Source: Deltaproteobacteria bacterium
Lineage (GTDB): Bacteria; Desulfobacterota; DSM-4660; Desulfatiglandales; Desulfatiglandaceae
DNA length: 15,247 nt
NCBI GenBank assembly: GCA_018644785.1
Contig: JABGPV010000117.1
Span: 1 to 15,247 of the forward strand
Direction: 5' to 3'
Part shown: positions 7,017-14,246 of the stretch, one piece after another
Position numbering within the stretch: the stretch's first letter is position 1
Layout of the letters: each line of letters begins with the position of its first letter
Translations under genes and position numbers: made by a program
The notes under the pieces: generated by a model
What the model was told of the DNA's origin: nothing
Databases searched by the model: none
The model's input: the letters and a program-made list of their open reading frames with translations, nothing else

Positions 7017-7910
7017 ATGGGGTTTTGCAAACGTTTGTGGTTTGTTCTGATTTTCGGGCTGGTTTGCTGGGGAATTCAAGGCCACCGGGATATAATCTGG
7101 GCTGCACCATTTGATTCCGGGGAGGATGCCGCATCCCTTCAAGTCAGCATGGCCGGCCATGAGCTGGTTCAAACGGCCCGTCTGGATGAGGACGTTGCGA
7201 AAGCAAGCGCTTCGGAGGGGAAGGCGGCATCAAAGGGCGAAAACCTCTCAGAAGAGCCGGATGATTCGGAAGCTTGGCCGGAGGATGAATTGTCGGAGGA
7301 ATCATTCATTCCCGATCCGCTCGAACCGATGAATCGTGTTTTTTTTGCATTTAACGATGCGGCTTATTTCTGGTTTTTTAAACCCGTTGGCGAAGGCTAC
7401 AGCTTTGTGATGCCGCAGGTGCTGCGGGTTTCCATCCGCAATTTTTTCACCAATCTGAGCATGCCCATTCGTCTGGTCAGTAGTTTGTTGCAGGGAAAAA
7501 TTAAAAGCGTAGGCATGATCCTGGTGCGGTTTGTGGTCAATTCATCGGCAGGTTTCCTGGGATTTCAGGATGTGGCCAAACTGGCCCTGGATTACCCGGT
7601 GCAGGACGAGGATCTGGGGCAGGTGTTTGCATTTTACGGTATCGGCCCGGGATTCTACCTGAACTTGCCTTTCCTGGGGGCCAGCAGCCTTCGCGACACC
7701 GTTGGCTGGGTGGGGGGGCTTTATCTCAACCCCCTTGACTATATCGTGGAAGATTGGTGGGCCAATATAGGCGCCCGAGCCTTTGATATGACCAATAAGA
7801 CATCCCTTCGTATCGGCGAATATGAAGCACTGAAAGATGCTTCGCTCGATCCCTACGTGGCCATGCGGGATGCCTATTTTCAATACCGGCTCAACCAGAT
7901 TGAAAAATAA
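7017..7910 (+). CDS. mlaA: MlaA/VacJ-family outer-membrane lipid-transport protein
   Basis: MlaA sits in the outer membrane and passes outer-leaflet phospholipid to MlaC. This 297-residue protein has an N-terminal hydrophobic segment (WFVLIFGLVCWGIQG), an acidic, low-complexity linker up to about residue 98, then the VacJ domain opening with DPLEPMNR (residues 100-107). Further family blocks are RNFFTNLSMPIRLVSSLLQG, VNSSAGFLGFQDVA and LGQVFAFYGIGPGFYLNLPF, then SSLRDTVGW. No normal lipobox is seen: the only candidate cysteine is preceded by G-L-V, so the protein may be cleaved by signal peptidase I (after IIWA) rather than lipidated. The ATG at 7017 has GAGGGG at 7002-7007; an ATG at 6987, one base after the mlaC stop, is an alternative adding ten residues. 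Confidence 0.93.
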   Translation: MGFCKRLWFVLIFGLVCWGIQGHRDIIWAAPFDSGEDAASLQVSMAGHELVQTARLDEDVAKASASEGKAASKGENLSEEPDDSEAWPEDELSEESFIPDPLEPMNRVFFAFNDAAYFWFFKPVGEGYSFVMPQVLRVSIRNFFTNLSMPIRLVSSLLQGKIKSVGMILVRFVVNSSAGFLGFQDVAKLALDYPVQDEDLGQVFAFYGIGPGFYLNLPFLGASSLRDTVGWVGGLYLNPLDYIVEDWWANIGARAFDMTNKTSLRIGEYEALKDASLDPYVAMRDAYFQYRLNQIEK

Positions 7911-7955
7911 TATGATCGGTGCTCGAATTCCAAGATCTATTAAGAAGAATCTATC

Positions 7956-10900
7956 ATGAATGCTTTCCTGAAGAAGCTGTTGGCCTACTCCGTGGCAGCA
8001 TTCTTTGGGGTAATGTTGATTACGACCTTTTTGTGCCATACGTGTATGGCCAAAGTATACTGGGCAAATTTTGATGGCAACACCATAGCCAAAGCGGACT
8101 TGGACGGCTCCAACCCCAACCAGAGTTGGATCTCAGGGTTCTCTGGTCCCCTTGGGGTCGCCGTCGATACAAACTATATTTACTGGGCGGATTACGACAG
8201 CAACACCATAGCCCGGGCGAACCTGGACGGTTCGAGCCCCAATCTGAACTGGATCACGGGGTGTTTTGGACCGGATGAGGTCACCGTCGATTCAAACTAC
8301 ATATATTGGTCCAATTACGATGACGACACCATCGGCCGGGCCAATCTGGATGGTAGCAATCCCGACCAGGACTGGATTGAGGGGTGTAATTATCCGGATG
8401 GGATTTCCGTCGATTCAAACTATGTATACTGGGCAAACCTGGAAGGCGACACCATCGGCCGGGCCAATCTGGATGGTAGCAATCCCGACCAGGACTGGAT
8501 CATTGGGTGTGATGAACCGGCCGGAGTCGCGGTCAATGGAACCTATGTATACTGGACAAATTACAATGGCGACACCATCGGCCGGGCCAATCTGGATGGT
8601 AGCAATCCCGACCAGGACTGGATCGAGGGGACTTTTGGACCGTATGGGATCGTCGTTGATGGAAGCTTCGTATACTGGACAAATGAGGTGAACGACACCA
8701 TCGGCCGGGCCAATCTGAACGGCAGCAATCCCGACCAGGACTGGATCGAGGGGACTTTTGGACCGTATGGGATCGTCGTTGATGGAAGTTATGTGTACTG
8801 GACAAATTACAATGGCAGCACCATCGGCCGGGCGAACCTGGATGGTTCGAGCCCCAACCAGGACTGGATCACGGGGTTCGCTGGCCCCCTTGGGGTCGCG
8901 GTTGATGAAACCTATGTGTACTGGGCAAACTTCTGGAACGGCACCATCGGCCGGGCGAACCTGGATGGCACCGGCGCTACCCAGAACTTGATTACGGGGT
9001 GTATTGGACCGTATAGAGTCGCGGTCGATGGAACCTATATATACTGGACAAATTATTTTGGCGCCACTATCGGTCGGGCGAACCTGGATGGGAGCAACCC
9101 CGACCAAGCCTGGATCATTGAGTGTTTTGGGCCGGAAGGGATTTCCGTTGATGCAAATTATGTATACTGGACAAATTACGTTGTCGATACCATAGGTCGG
9201 GCAAACCTGGATGGCAGCAACCCCAGCCAAACCTGGATCACGGGGTGTAATGGGCCGGATGGGATTTCCATTGATGCAAATTATGTATATTGGGCAAATT
9301 ATGATGACGACACCATTGGTCGTGCGACCCTGGACGGCACCGTCGATAAACAGAACTGGATCGAGGGGTGTGATTGGCCTGCCGGAATCGCAGTTGATGG
9401 AACCTATGTGTATTGGGCAAATTACAATGGCAGCACCATAGGTCGGGCAAACCTGGACGGCACCAGCGCTACCCAGAACTGGATCACGGGATGTAATGGG
9501 CCGGATGGGATCGCATTAACGCCTGCCCCGCCCGCCTTCAGTAAAATGTTCTCACCTGACTCCATTGCCTACGGCGGGACCAGCACTCTGACCTTCACCA
9601 TCAACAATACCGGTTCAGTGGTGAATGCCACCCGTTTGGATTTCACCGATAACCTGCCCGCTGACGTGGTTATAGCCGAACCTGCTAACGCTTCCACCAC
9701 CTGTACCGGGGGTACTCTGACGGCTGTGGCCGGTTCCAGTGTAATTTCGTACACCGGCGGCACGGCGGCAGCAAGGAGCACTTGCACGGTAGAAGCGGAT
9801 GTAACCAGCATCAGCACGGGCACCCACGTCAACACATCCGGGGATCTAGCTTCCTCCCTGGGAAACAGTGGAACGGCATCGGATTCGTTGATCGTGGGTG
9901 CTGCTGTCGCACCCACCTTCAGTAAAATGTTTTCACCCGACGTCATTGCCTACGGCGGGACCAGCACTCTGACCTTCACCATCAACAATACCGGTTCAGT
10001 GGTGAATGCCACCCGTTTGGATTTCACCGATAACCTGCCCGCTGACGTGGTTATAGCCGAACCTGCTAACGCTTCCACCACCTGTACCGGGGGTGCTCTG
10101 ACGGCTGTGGCCGGTTCCAGTGTAATTTCGTACACCGGCGGCACGGCGGCAGCAAGGAGCACTTGCACGGTAGAAGCGGATGTAACCAGCATCAGCACGG
10201 GCACCCACGTCAACACATCCGGAGATCTGACTTCCTCTTTAGGCAACAGTGGCACCGCCTCCGACTCGTTGATCGTGGGAGAAAACCCTGCGCCTACCAT
10301 CTCCTCTTTTACGCCCACAACAGCCAGTATGGGAGCAACTGTGGTCATAGTCGGGACCCAATTTACCGGAACAGAGGTAAAATTCGGAGGAACGAATGCG
10401 GCAAGTTTTAATGTGGACTCCCCGAACCGGATAACCGCTGTGGTGGGCGCCGGATCTACGGGAGGCGTTACAGTGACAACAGGCGGAGGCACGGGCGCCG
10501 GTGCATCGACATTTACCTATGATAGCGATCCTGCGACATTGGGCACCGGGAACCCCTCTTCTTACAAGTTAACCGTGACAAAGATTGATATGTGGAATGG
10601 CGCCGTATGGGTTACGGTCTTTTCAGGGGCAACACAACTTGACATGGTGACCGGGGGAACGTTTCCGGGAATCAATAACCTAAATCTTCCTGCAGGCACT
10701 TACTCCCAAGTGAAGGTCACTTTTAAGAATTCATTCCCTGTTTCAGGCACGGTAAGTAACCCCCCGACTTCCTATTATACCACCGCCACACCCTTTTTTG
10801 GGCAGAAGAACTTAGCTTGCTCCCCCACAACCATCCCTGGGAGTATGGCGGAATTTATATTTTATAACCCCACATGGGGGGCACTCGGTGTGAATGCGCC

Positions 10901-11069
10901 TCCACAGACATACGCCATTACCCCCATCACAGTCGGTATAACTACGGATTTCCAACCAACCCTGAGATTTACCATCAGCAATACCCTTCGCTTGAAGGGA
11001 ACCGCTGGAAATCCTTCCAGCTATTTTTTCTCGTTGGATGCACCGACGGGGAGTCTGGTTGAGCCCTAA
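7956..11069 (+). CDS. Secreted YWTD beta-propeller / Ig-like repeat / TIG domain protein
   Basis: This is a large exported protein of 1037 residues with unknown function, probably binding a surface ligand. Residues 1-32 look like a signal peptide, with cleavage after HTCMA. Residues 34-525 are twelve consecutive 41-residue repeats without length change. Each has the form [V/I]YW[A/T/S]N...DTIGRANLDGS..DQDWI.G...P.G..VD..Y, a YWTD (LDL-receptor class B-like) blade; twelve equals two six-bladed propellers. Residues 528-781 hold two nearly identical Ig-like units resembling DUF11-type domains (FSKMFSPD..AYGGTSTLTF). Residues 778-856 resemble an IPT/TIG domain (PTISSFTPTTASMGATVVI, then GTQFTGTEVKFGG). 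Residues 857-1037 are unrecognised but contain LPAGTYSQVKVTF, reminiscent of DUF4382-like domains. No C-terminal anchor is evident. It lies 45 bp after mlaA with no clear terminator between, so it may be read with the mla operon. Confidence 0.9.
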   Translation: MNAFLKKLLAYSVAAFFGVMLITTFLCHTCMAKVYWANFDGNTIAKADLDGSNPNQSWISGFSGPLGVAVDTNYIYWADYDSNTIARANLDGSSPNLNWITGCFGPDEVTVDSNYIYWSNYDDDTIGRANLDGSNPDQDWIEGCNYPDGISVDSNYVYWANLEGDTIGRANLDGSNPDQDWIIGCDEPAGVAVNGTYVYWTNYNGDTIGRANLDGSNPDQDWIEGTFGPYGIVVDGSFVYWTNEVNDTIGRANLNGSNPDQDWIEGTFGPYGIVVDGSYVYWTNYNGSTIGRANLDGSSPNQDWITGFAGPLGVAVDETYVYWANFWNGTIGRANLDGTGATQNLITGCIGPYRVAVDGTYIYWTNYFGATIGRANLDGSNPDQAWIIECFGPEGISVDANYVYWTNYVVDTIGRANLDGSNPSQTWITGCNGPDGISIDANYVYWANYDDDTIGRATLDGTVDKQNWIEGCDWPAGIAVDGTYVYWANYNGSTIGRANLDGTSATQNWITGCNGPDGIALTPAPPAFSKMFSPDSIAYGGTSTLTFTINNTGSVVNATRLDFTDNLPADVVIAEPANASTTCTGGTLTAVAGSSVISYTGGTAAARSTCTVEADVTSISTGTHVNTSGDLASSLGNSGTASDSLIVGAAVAPTFSKMFSPDVIAYGGTSTLTFTINNTGSVVNATRLDFTDNLPADVVIAEPANASTTCTGGALTAVAGSSVISYTGGTAAARSTCTVEADVTSISTGTHVNTSGDLTSSLGNSGTASDSLIVGENPAPTISSFTPTTASMGATVVIVGTQFTGTEVKFGGTNAASFNVDSPNRITAVVGAGSTGGVTVTTGGGTGAGASTFTYDSDPATLGTGNPSSYKLTVTKIDMWNGAVWVTVFSGATQLDMVTGGTFPGINNLNLPAGTYSQVKVTFKNSFPVSGTVSNPPTSYYTTATPFFGQKNLACSPTTIPGSMAEFIFYNPTWGALGVNAPPQTYAITPITVGITTDFQPTLRFTISNTLRLKGTAGNPSSYFFSLDAPTGSLVEP
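8055..9530 (+). repeat. Twelve tandem 123-bp repeats coding propeller blades
   Basis: Twelve in-frame units of exactly 123 bp (41 codons) follow each other without a gap. Units 3 to 6 are the most alike at the DNA level. They share a long stretch from ACACCATCGGCCGGGC into the blade's DWI codons, and units 5 and 6 also share the following segment coding EGTFGPYGIVVDG. The outer units have drifted more, with changes such as GTGATQ or GTVDKQ in place of GSNPDQ. This is the pattern expected from expansion by unit duplication. Confidence 0.95.
9537..10298 (+). repeat. Two direct 381-bp repeats coding Ig-like domains
   Basis: Two units of 381 bp (127 codons), starting at 9537 and 9918, encode nearly the same domain. 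The block 9564-9841 and its partner 9945-10222 differ at one base only (A at 9714, G at 10095, giving Thr or Ala). Identity drops sharply on both sides: four differences in the 27 bp before, and roughly a dozen in the 58 bp after, most of the latter synonymous. Similarity fades near 10279, where the TIG region starts. Confidence 0.95.
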
Positions 11070-11086
11070 ATCTGGTTTCGGCCCCT

Positions 11087-11108
11087 TCAGCATGTAGAAA
11101 GATGCTGA
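11087..11108. terminator. Possible weak hairpin between convergent genes
   Basis: TCAGCAT (11087-11093) and ATGCTGA (11102-11108) form a 7-bp stem with an 8-nt loop, 18 bp after the stop of the propeller gene. The downstream sequence is TTCTATC rather than a run of T, so it is at best a weak terminator. The remainder of the 95-bp convergent gap shows nothing else. Confidence 0.25.
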
Positions 11109-11164
11109 TTCTATCGAGAAAGATACACCGGGGGTTGAGATATCTCACGGGACAACGCTTCCGC

Positions 11165-12250
11165 TTACAGCTCCGATCGGGCAATTGCCCTCCCAGCAGC
11201 CCCTTCCAGCACGTGAACCCCCTGAGCGTATGTTTTGACCCGCGGGTTTCGGGTCTGGCCGTGGAAATACCGGTAATAAATCTGTTGGATGATCACCGCC
11301 AGCCGGAAAAGCCCAAAGCAGTAGTAGAAGTCGAAACGGTCCATTTTGATACCGGAGGTGCGGCCATACAAGTCGACCAATTGGCGGCGGGTGAGAGCCC
11401 CGTCAATATGGGTGGGCATGGTGCGGATGACATGGCGTTCCTCGGGATCATCCTTTTCCACCCAGTAGCCCAGGGTGCACCCAAGGTCCATGAGGGGATC
11501 CCCAACGGTACACATCTCCCAGTCCAGAACACCGATGATCTTGTAGGGGTCGGAAGGGTCTAAAACGATGTTGTCCAATTTGAAGTCGTTGTGGATTATG
11601 CCGGACTGCCCGGTTTCGGGCGGTATTTTCTCTTCCAGCCAGGCCATTACGGCTTCGCAGTCGGGCACATCGGGTGTGCGCGCCGCTCGAAAACGCTTAT
11701 TCCACCCCAGGACCTGCCGTCGAACATAGCCTTCGGGTCTTCCCAAGTCCCCCAACCCCATGGCGGTGTAGTCCAGGGAATGCAGTTCCACCAGCGCATT
11801 GACAAATTTTTCATACAACCGGCGGACCTGCTGGGGGGTGGTGAAAAGGCCCTGGGGGATCTCTTTGCGTAAAATGATGCCCGGCAGATGTTCCATCACA
11901 TAAAAAGGGGCGCCCATGACGGACTCGTCCCGGCAATAAAGCAGCGGGCGGGGTGCGTAGGGCCAGTGCCGGTTGAGGGCCGAAAGCACTTTGTATTCCC
12001 TGCCCATGTCATGGGCTGTGGCCGCCTTCGTACCAAAAGGCGGTCGCCTCAACACCAATTGCCGGTTGGCAAAGGAGAGCAGATAGGTCAGGTTGGAGGC
12101 ACCACCTGTGTACTGCTGTACCTGAACCGGCCCTTCAAGCCCTGGAATGGCGCCCATTAAATGGGATTCAATGCGATCCGCAGCCAGTTCCTCCCCCCGG
12201 CGTACATGGGTGGGTCGATCCATATGGTCCATGCCATTTGTTGGGTTCAT
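11165..12250 (-). CDS. APH-fold small-molecule kinase (ACAD10/11 kinase domain / LvaA-like)
   Basis: This 361-residue phosphotransferase belongs to the aminoglycoside-phosphotransferase fold and the subgroup linked to acyl-CoA dehydrogenases; it is unlikely to be an antibiotic-resistance enzyme. Motifs seen: nucleotide-loop region YTGGASNLTYLL (47-58), LVLRRPP (65-71), E85 in GREYKVL, catalytic loop HNDFKLDN (H220, D222, N227) and metal motif DWE (D243-E245) in the subgroup's typical GVLDWEMCTVGDPLMDLG. In animal ACAD11 and bacterial LvaA, proteins of this type phosphorylate the 4-hydroxy group of an acyl-CoA so that an ACAD-type partner can process it. That role here is inference from family and neighbours. 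It is the last gene of the operon, and its ATG overlaps the TetR stop as ATGA, so translation is probably coupled. Confidence 0.88.
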   Translation of the reverse strand: MNPTNGMDHMDRPTHVRRGEELAADRIESHLMGAIPGLEGPVQVQQYTGGASNLTYLLSFANRQLVLRRPPFGTKAATAHDMGREYKVLSALNRHWPYAPRPLLYCRDESVMGAPFYVMEHLPGIILRKEIPQGLFTTPQQVRRLYEKFVNALVELHSLDYTAMGLGDLGRPEGYVRRQVLGWNKRFRAARTPDVPDCEAVMAWLEEKIPPETGQSGIIHNDFKLDNIVLDPSDPYKIIGVLDWEMCTVGDPLMDLGCTLGYWVEKDDPEERHVIRTMPTHIDGALTRRQLVDLYGRTSGIKMDRFDFYYCFGLFRLAVIIQQIYYRYFHGQTRNPRVKTYAQGVHVLEGAAGRAIARSEL

Positions 12251-12975
12251 GGTGGGTTGCCTTTCGCGTCAATTTGCGGGTTAATGATACTGTTTTCGAT
12301 AAACGCCGTCATAAACCGGGAATAGCCGTCCACGTCAACACTCCTGCGGGCATGCTTGGGCCGTTTGAGATACCAGTCCTGCAGCATGGCCTTGATGAGG
12401 CCGGCTGTCATCCGGCAGTCGTCCGTGATGAAAATGCCCTGGTCCCGACCCATGGAAACAATGTCACTGAAGAGCTTCTCCGTGTTCAATTCCCCCTGAA
12501 CCGCGGCCCGCCGCTCCCGGAGCCCGATGTTTTTGGCTTCCATATAGGAAAAGAAAAACCAGGGCTGCATGGCCTCGCTGAGGTAAAGATGGGTCTTTAT
12601 GGCTGCGCGCAGTTTTCCAAGGGGTTCCTTCTCCACCGCTATGTTGCTCCTGAGCACGCGGGAGGTGATGGTTCGGCGATGGCGTTGCATCATCTCCAGC
12701 AATTCTTCTTTGCCTGAAAAATAGTTGTAAAGGGCGCCGGTGCTCAAACCGGCCTCTTTGCTCAAATGGCGCATGCTCATGGCATGGAAACCCTTTTTGT
12801 TGCTAATCTTCAAGGCCGCGGCAAAAATACGTTCCAGATTCTTGCTGATGGTCTTTTCTTTCTTGATCTGAAACACCTCCGGGTTCTGGGCAAAGAACTC
12901 CAGATAGCAGCTTTTTTTAAGGGCGTCCACTTTTGTTTTGAAGCGTTTGTAGTCATCAATGGGTAGCTGTTTCAC
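12247..12975 (-). CDS. TetR/AcrR-family transcriptional regulator with N-terminal extension
   Basis: This is a 242-residue ligand-controlled DNA-binding protein. The TetR-type helix-turn-helix domain lies at about residues 43-92, with MSMRHLSKEAGLSTGALYNY as the recognition part followed by FSGKEELLEMM. The rest is the helical ligand and dimer domain. About 45 residues precede the DNA-binding domain (LKKSCYLEFFAQNPEVFQIK within it), longer than in most TetR proteins. The start is GTG at 12975, 7 nt after the acyl-CoA dehydrogenase stop, with no in-frame ATG before the HTH; no clear ribosome site is seen. Its place inside a fatty-acid operon suggests that it senses an acyl-CoA or the pathway substrate. 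The inverted repeat at 15062-15087, at the head of the operon, is a candidate operator. Confidence 0.9.
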   Translation of the reverse strand: MKQLPIDDYKRFKTKVDALKKSCYLEFFAQNPEVFQIKKEKTISKNLERIFAAALKISNKKGFHAMSMRHLSKEAGLSTGALYNYFSGKEELLEMMQRHRRTITSRVLRSNIAVEKEPLGKLRAAIKTHLYLSEAMQPWFFFSYMEAKNIGLRERRAAVQGELNTEKLFSDIVSMGRDQGIFITDDCRMTAGLIKAMLQDWYLKRPKHARRSVDVDGYSRFMTAFIENSIINPQIDAKGNPP

Positions 12976-12982
12976 GGCGCAT

Positions 12983-14188
12983 CTATTTCACGGTTTTGTT
13001 TTCGTAAGTCTTCAGGATCTGTCGGGCCACGGAAACCTTGTGCACCTCGTCCACCCCGTCATAGATGCGGGCTGCCCGCTCGTGCCGGTAGAAAAAGGCG
13101 ATGATGGTGTCATCGGTCATCCCAAGCCCCCCGTGGATCTGCAGGGCCCGGTCCACCACCCGTTGCATGGTATTGGCCACCGTAAACTTGATCATGGAGA
13201 TATCCTTGCGAGCCCCTTTGGTTCCCAGCTGCTCGATTTTCCAGGCGGCATGGAGAACCATCAGGCGGGCGGCCTGGATTTCCGCGGCGCTGTCAGCAAT
13301 CATGGCCTGGACCAGCTGCCGGTCGGCCAGTTTTCGACCGGGTGCTATGACACGGTCCCGGGCCCGTGCGCACATGAGATCGAAAGCTCGGTTGCAGATG
13401 CCGATCCAGCGCATACAGTGATGGATACGGCCGGGACCCAGCCTTTCCTGGGCAATGACAAACCCGTGGCCCTCTTTACCCAGAAGATTCTCTTGCGGCA
13501 CACGGCAGTTTTGATAGAGGATCTCGGCATGACTGAAATAGCCTTTTCCCGCGTGCCCCATGACCGGGATATTGCGCACCAGGTTGAAGCCCTTGGTATC
13601 AGAGGGTACGATAATCATGCTGGCTTGAAGATAGGGAGACGCTTCGGGATCGGTAACGGCCATGACAATGGCAAAGGCGGCGCCGTCGGCGGAACTGGTA
13701 TACCATTTGTGGCCGTCGATCACGTAATCATCCCCGTCTTTGACAGCGGTGGTCTCCATCATCACGGGGTTGGAACCGGGCATGTCCACTTCGGTCATGG
13801 AAAAACAGCTGCGGATTTTTCCCGCAACCAGGGGCTTCAGGAATTCCTTTGACTGCCATGGCGTCCCGAATTTGTGCAGGATCTCAATATTGCCGGCATC
13901 CGGGGCCATGCAGCCGAACGTATACAGGCCCAGGGGACATCCGCCCAAGGCCTCGAAGACCAGCGCACTTTCCATCAGGGTCAGTCCCATGCCGCCCAGT
14001 TCGGCCGGATGGAGCGGGGCCCAGAGCTCCATCTGCCGGACCATGTCCCGCTTCTCTTCCAGGACCGGAAGCAGATCCGCCAGGTTGTCGGCCAGGAATT
14101 CCTTTTCAAGCGGGATCAGTTCCTTGGCCACGAATTCGTGGATCATTCCCAAAATGGTCTGCATCTTTTCTGAAATTGTAAAATCCAT
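12983..14188 (-). CDS. Acyl-CoA dehydrogenase, ACAD10/11 type
   Basis: This 401-residue FAD enzyme should act on the alpha-beta bond of an acyl-CoA and hand electrons to electron-transfer flavoprotein. ACAD features in order: CFSMTEVDMPGSNP (substrate/FAD loop, from 128), HKWYTSSADGA (160-170), MGHAGKGYFSHAEILYQNCRVP (middle domain), GPGRIHHCMRWIG (251-263), LQIHGGLGMTDD (349-360) and RIYDGVDEVHKVSVAR (374-389). GRIHHCMRW and DGVDEVH are marks of the ACAD10/11 branch. The position that is the catalytic Glu in medium-chain ACAD (YEG) is here Asp, D377 (YDG), as usual in this branch. The ATG at 14188 has AGGAG just upstream. With the APH-type kinase in the same operon, the likely substrate is a phosphorylated 4-hydroxyacyl-CoA or similar; an ordinary branched or long-chain acyl-CoA remains possible. 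Confidence 0.93.
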   Translation of the reverse strand: MDFTISEKMQTILGMIHEFVAKELIPLEKEFLADNLADLLPVLEEKRDMVRQMELWAPLHPAELGGMGLTLMESALVFEALGGCPLGLYTFGCMAPDAGNIEILHKFGTPWQSKEFLKPLVAGKIRSCFSMTEVDMPGSNPVMMETTAVKDGDDYVIDGHKWYTSSADGAAFAIVMAVTDPEASPYLQASMIIVPSDTKGFNLVRNIPVMGHAGKGYFSHAEILYQNCRVPQENLLGKEGHGFVIAQERLGPGRIHHCMRWIGICNRAFDLMCARARDRVIAPGRKLADRQLVQAMIADSAAEIQAARLMVLHAAWKIEQLGTKGARKDISMIKFTVANTMQRVVDRALQIHGGLGMTDDTIIAFFYRHERAARIYDGVDEVHKVSVARQILKTYENKTVK

Positions 14189-14246
14189 TGGTTACTCCTG
14201 TTTAGGGGTATGCAGCAAATCGTCTGAAGACGTCTCCAGCCGGCAC

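Noticed and set aside
8415..9230. Open frame of 271 codons on the minus strand, with repeated peptides
   Set aside because: It lies wholly antisense to the propeller repeats; the frame stays open because the 123-bp unit keeps the same phase. No start signal or separate support.
9950..10492. Minus-strand frame of 180 codons, plus related short frames at 9569-9946
   Set aside because: Shadow of the GC-rich Ig-like repeats; the two copies produce the same antisense peptide simply because the DNA is duplicated.
11165..12250. APH-fold protein as an aminoglycoside resistance gene
   Set aside because: Its motifs and its operon with an ACAD10/11-type dehydrogenase place it with acyl-CoA-linked kinases, not resistance enzymes.
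12959..13852. Plus-strand frame of 297 codons opposite the acyl-CoA dehydrogenase
   Set aside because: Entirely antisense to a firmly recognised ACAD gene; the translation shows no family features.
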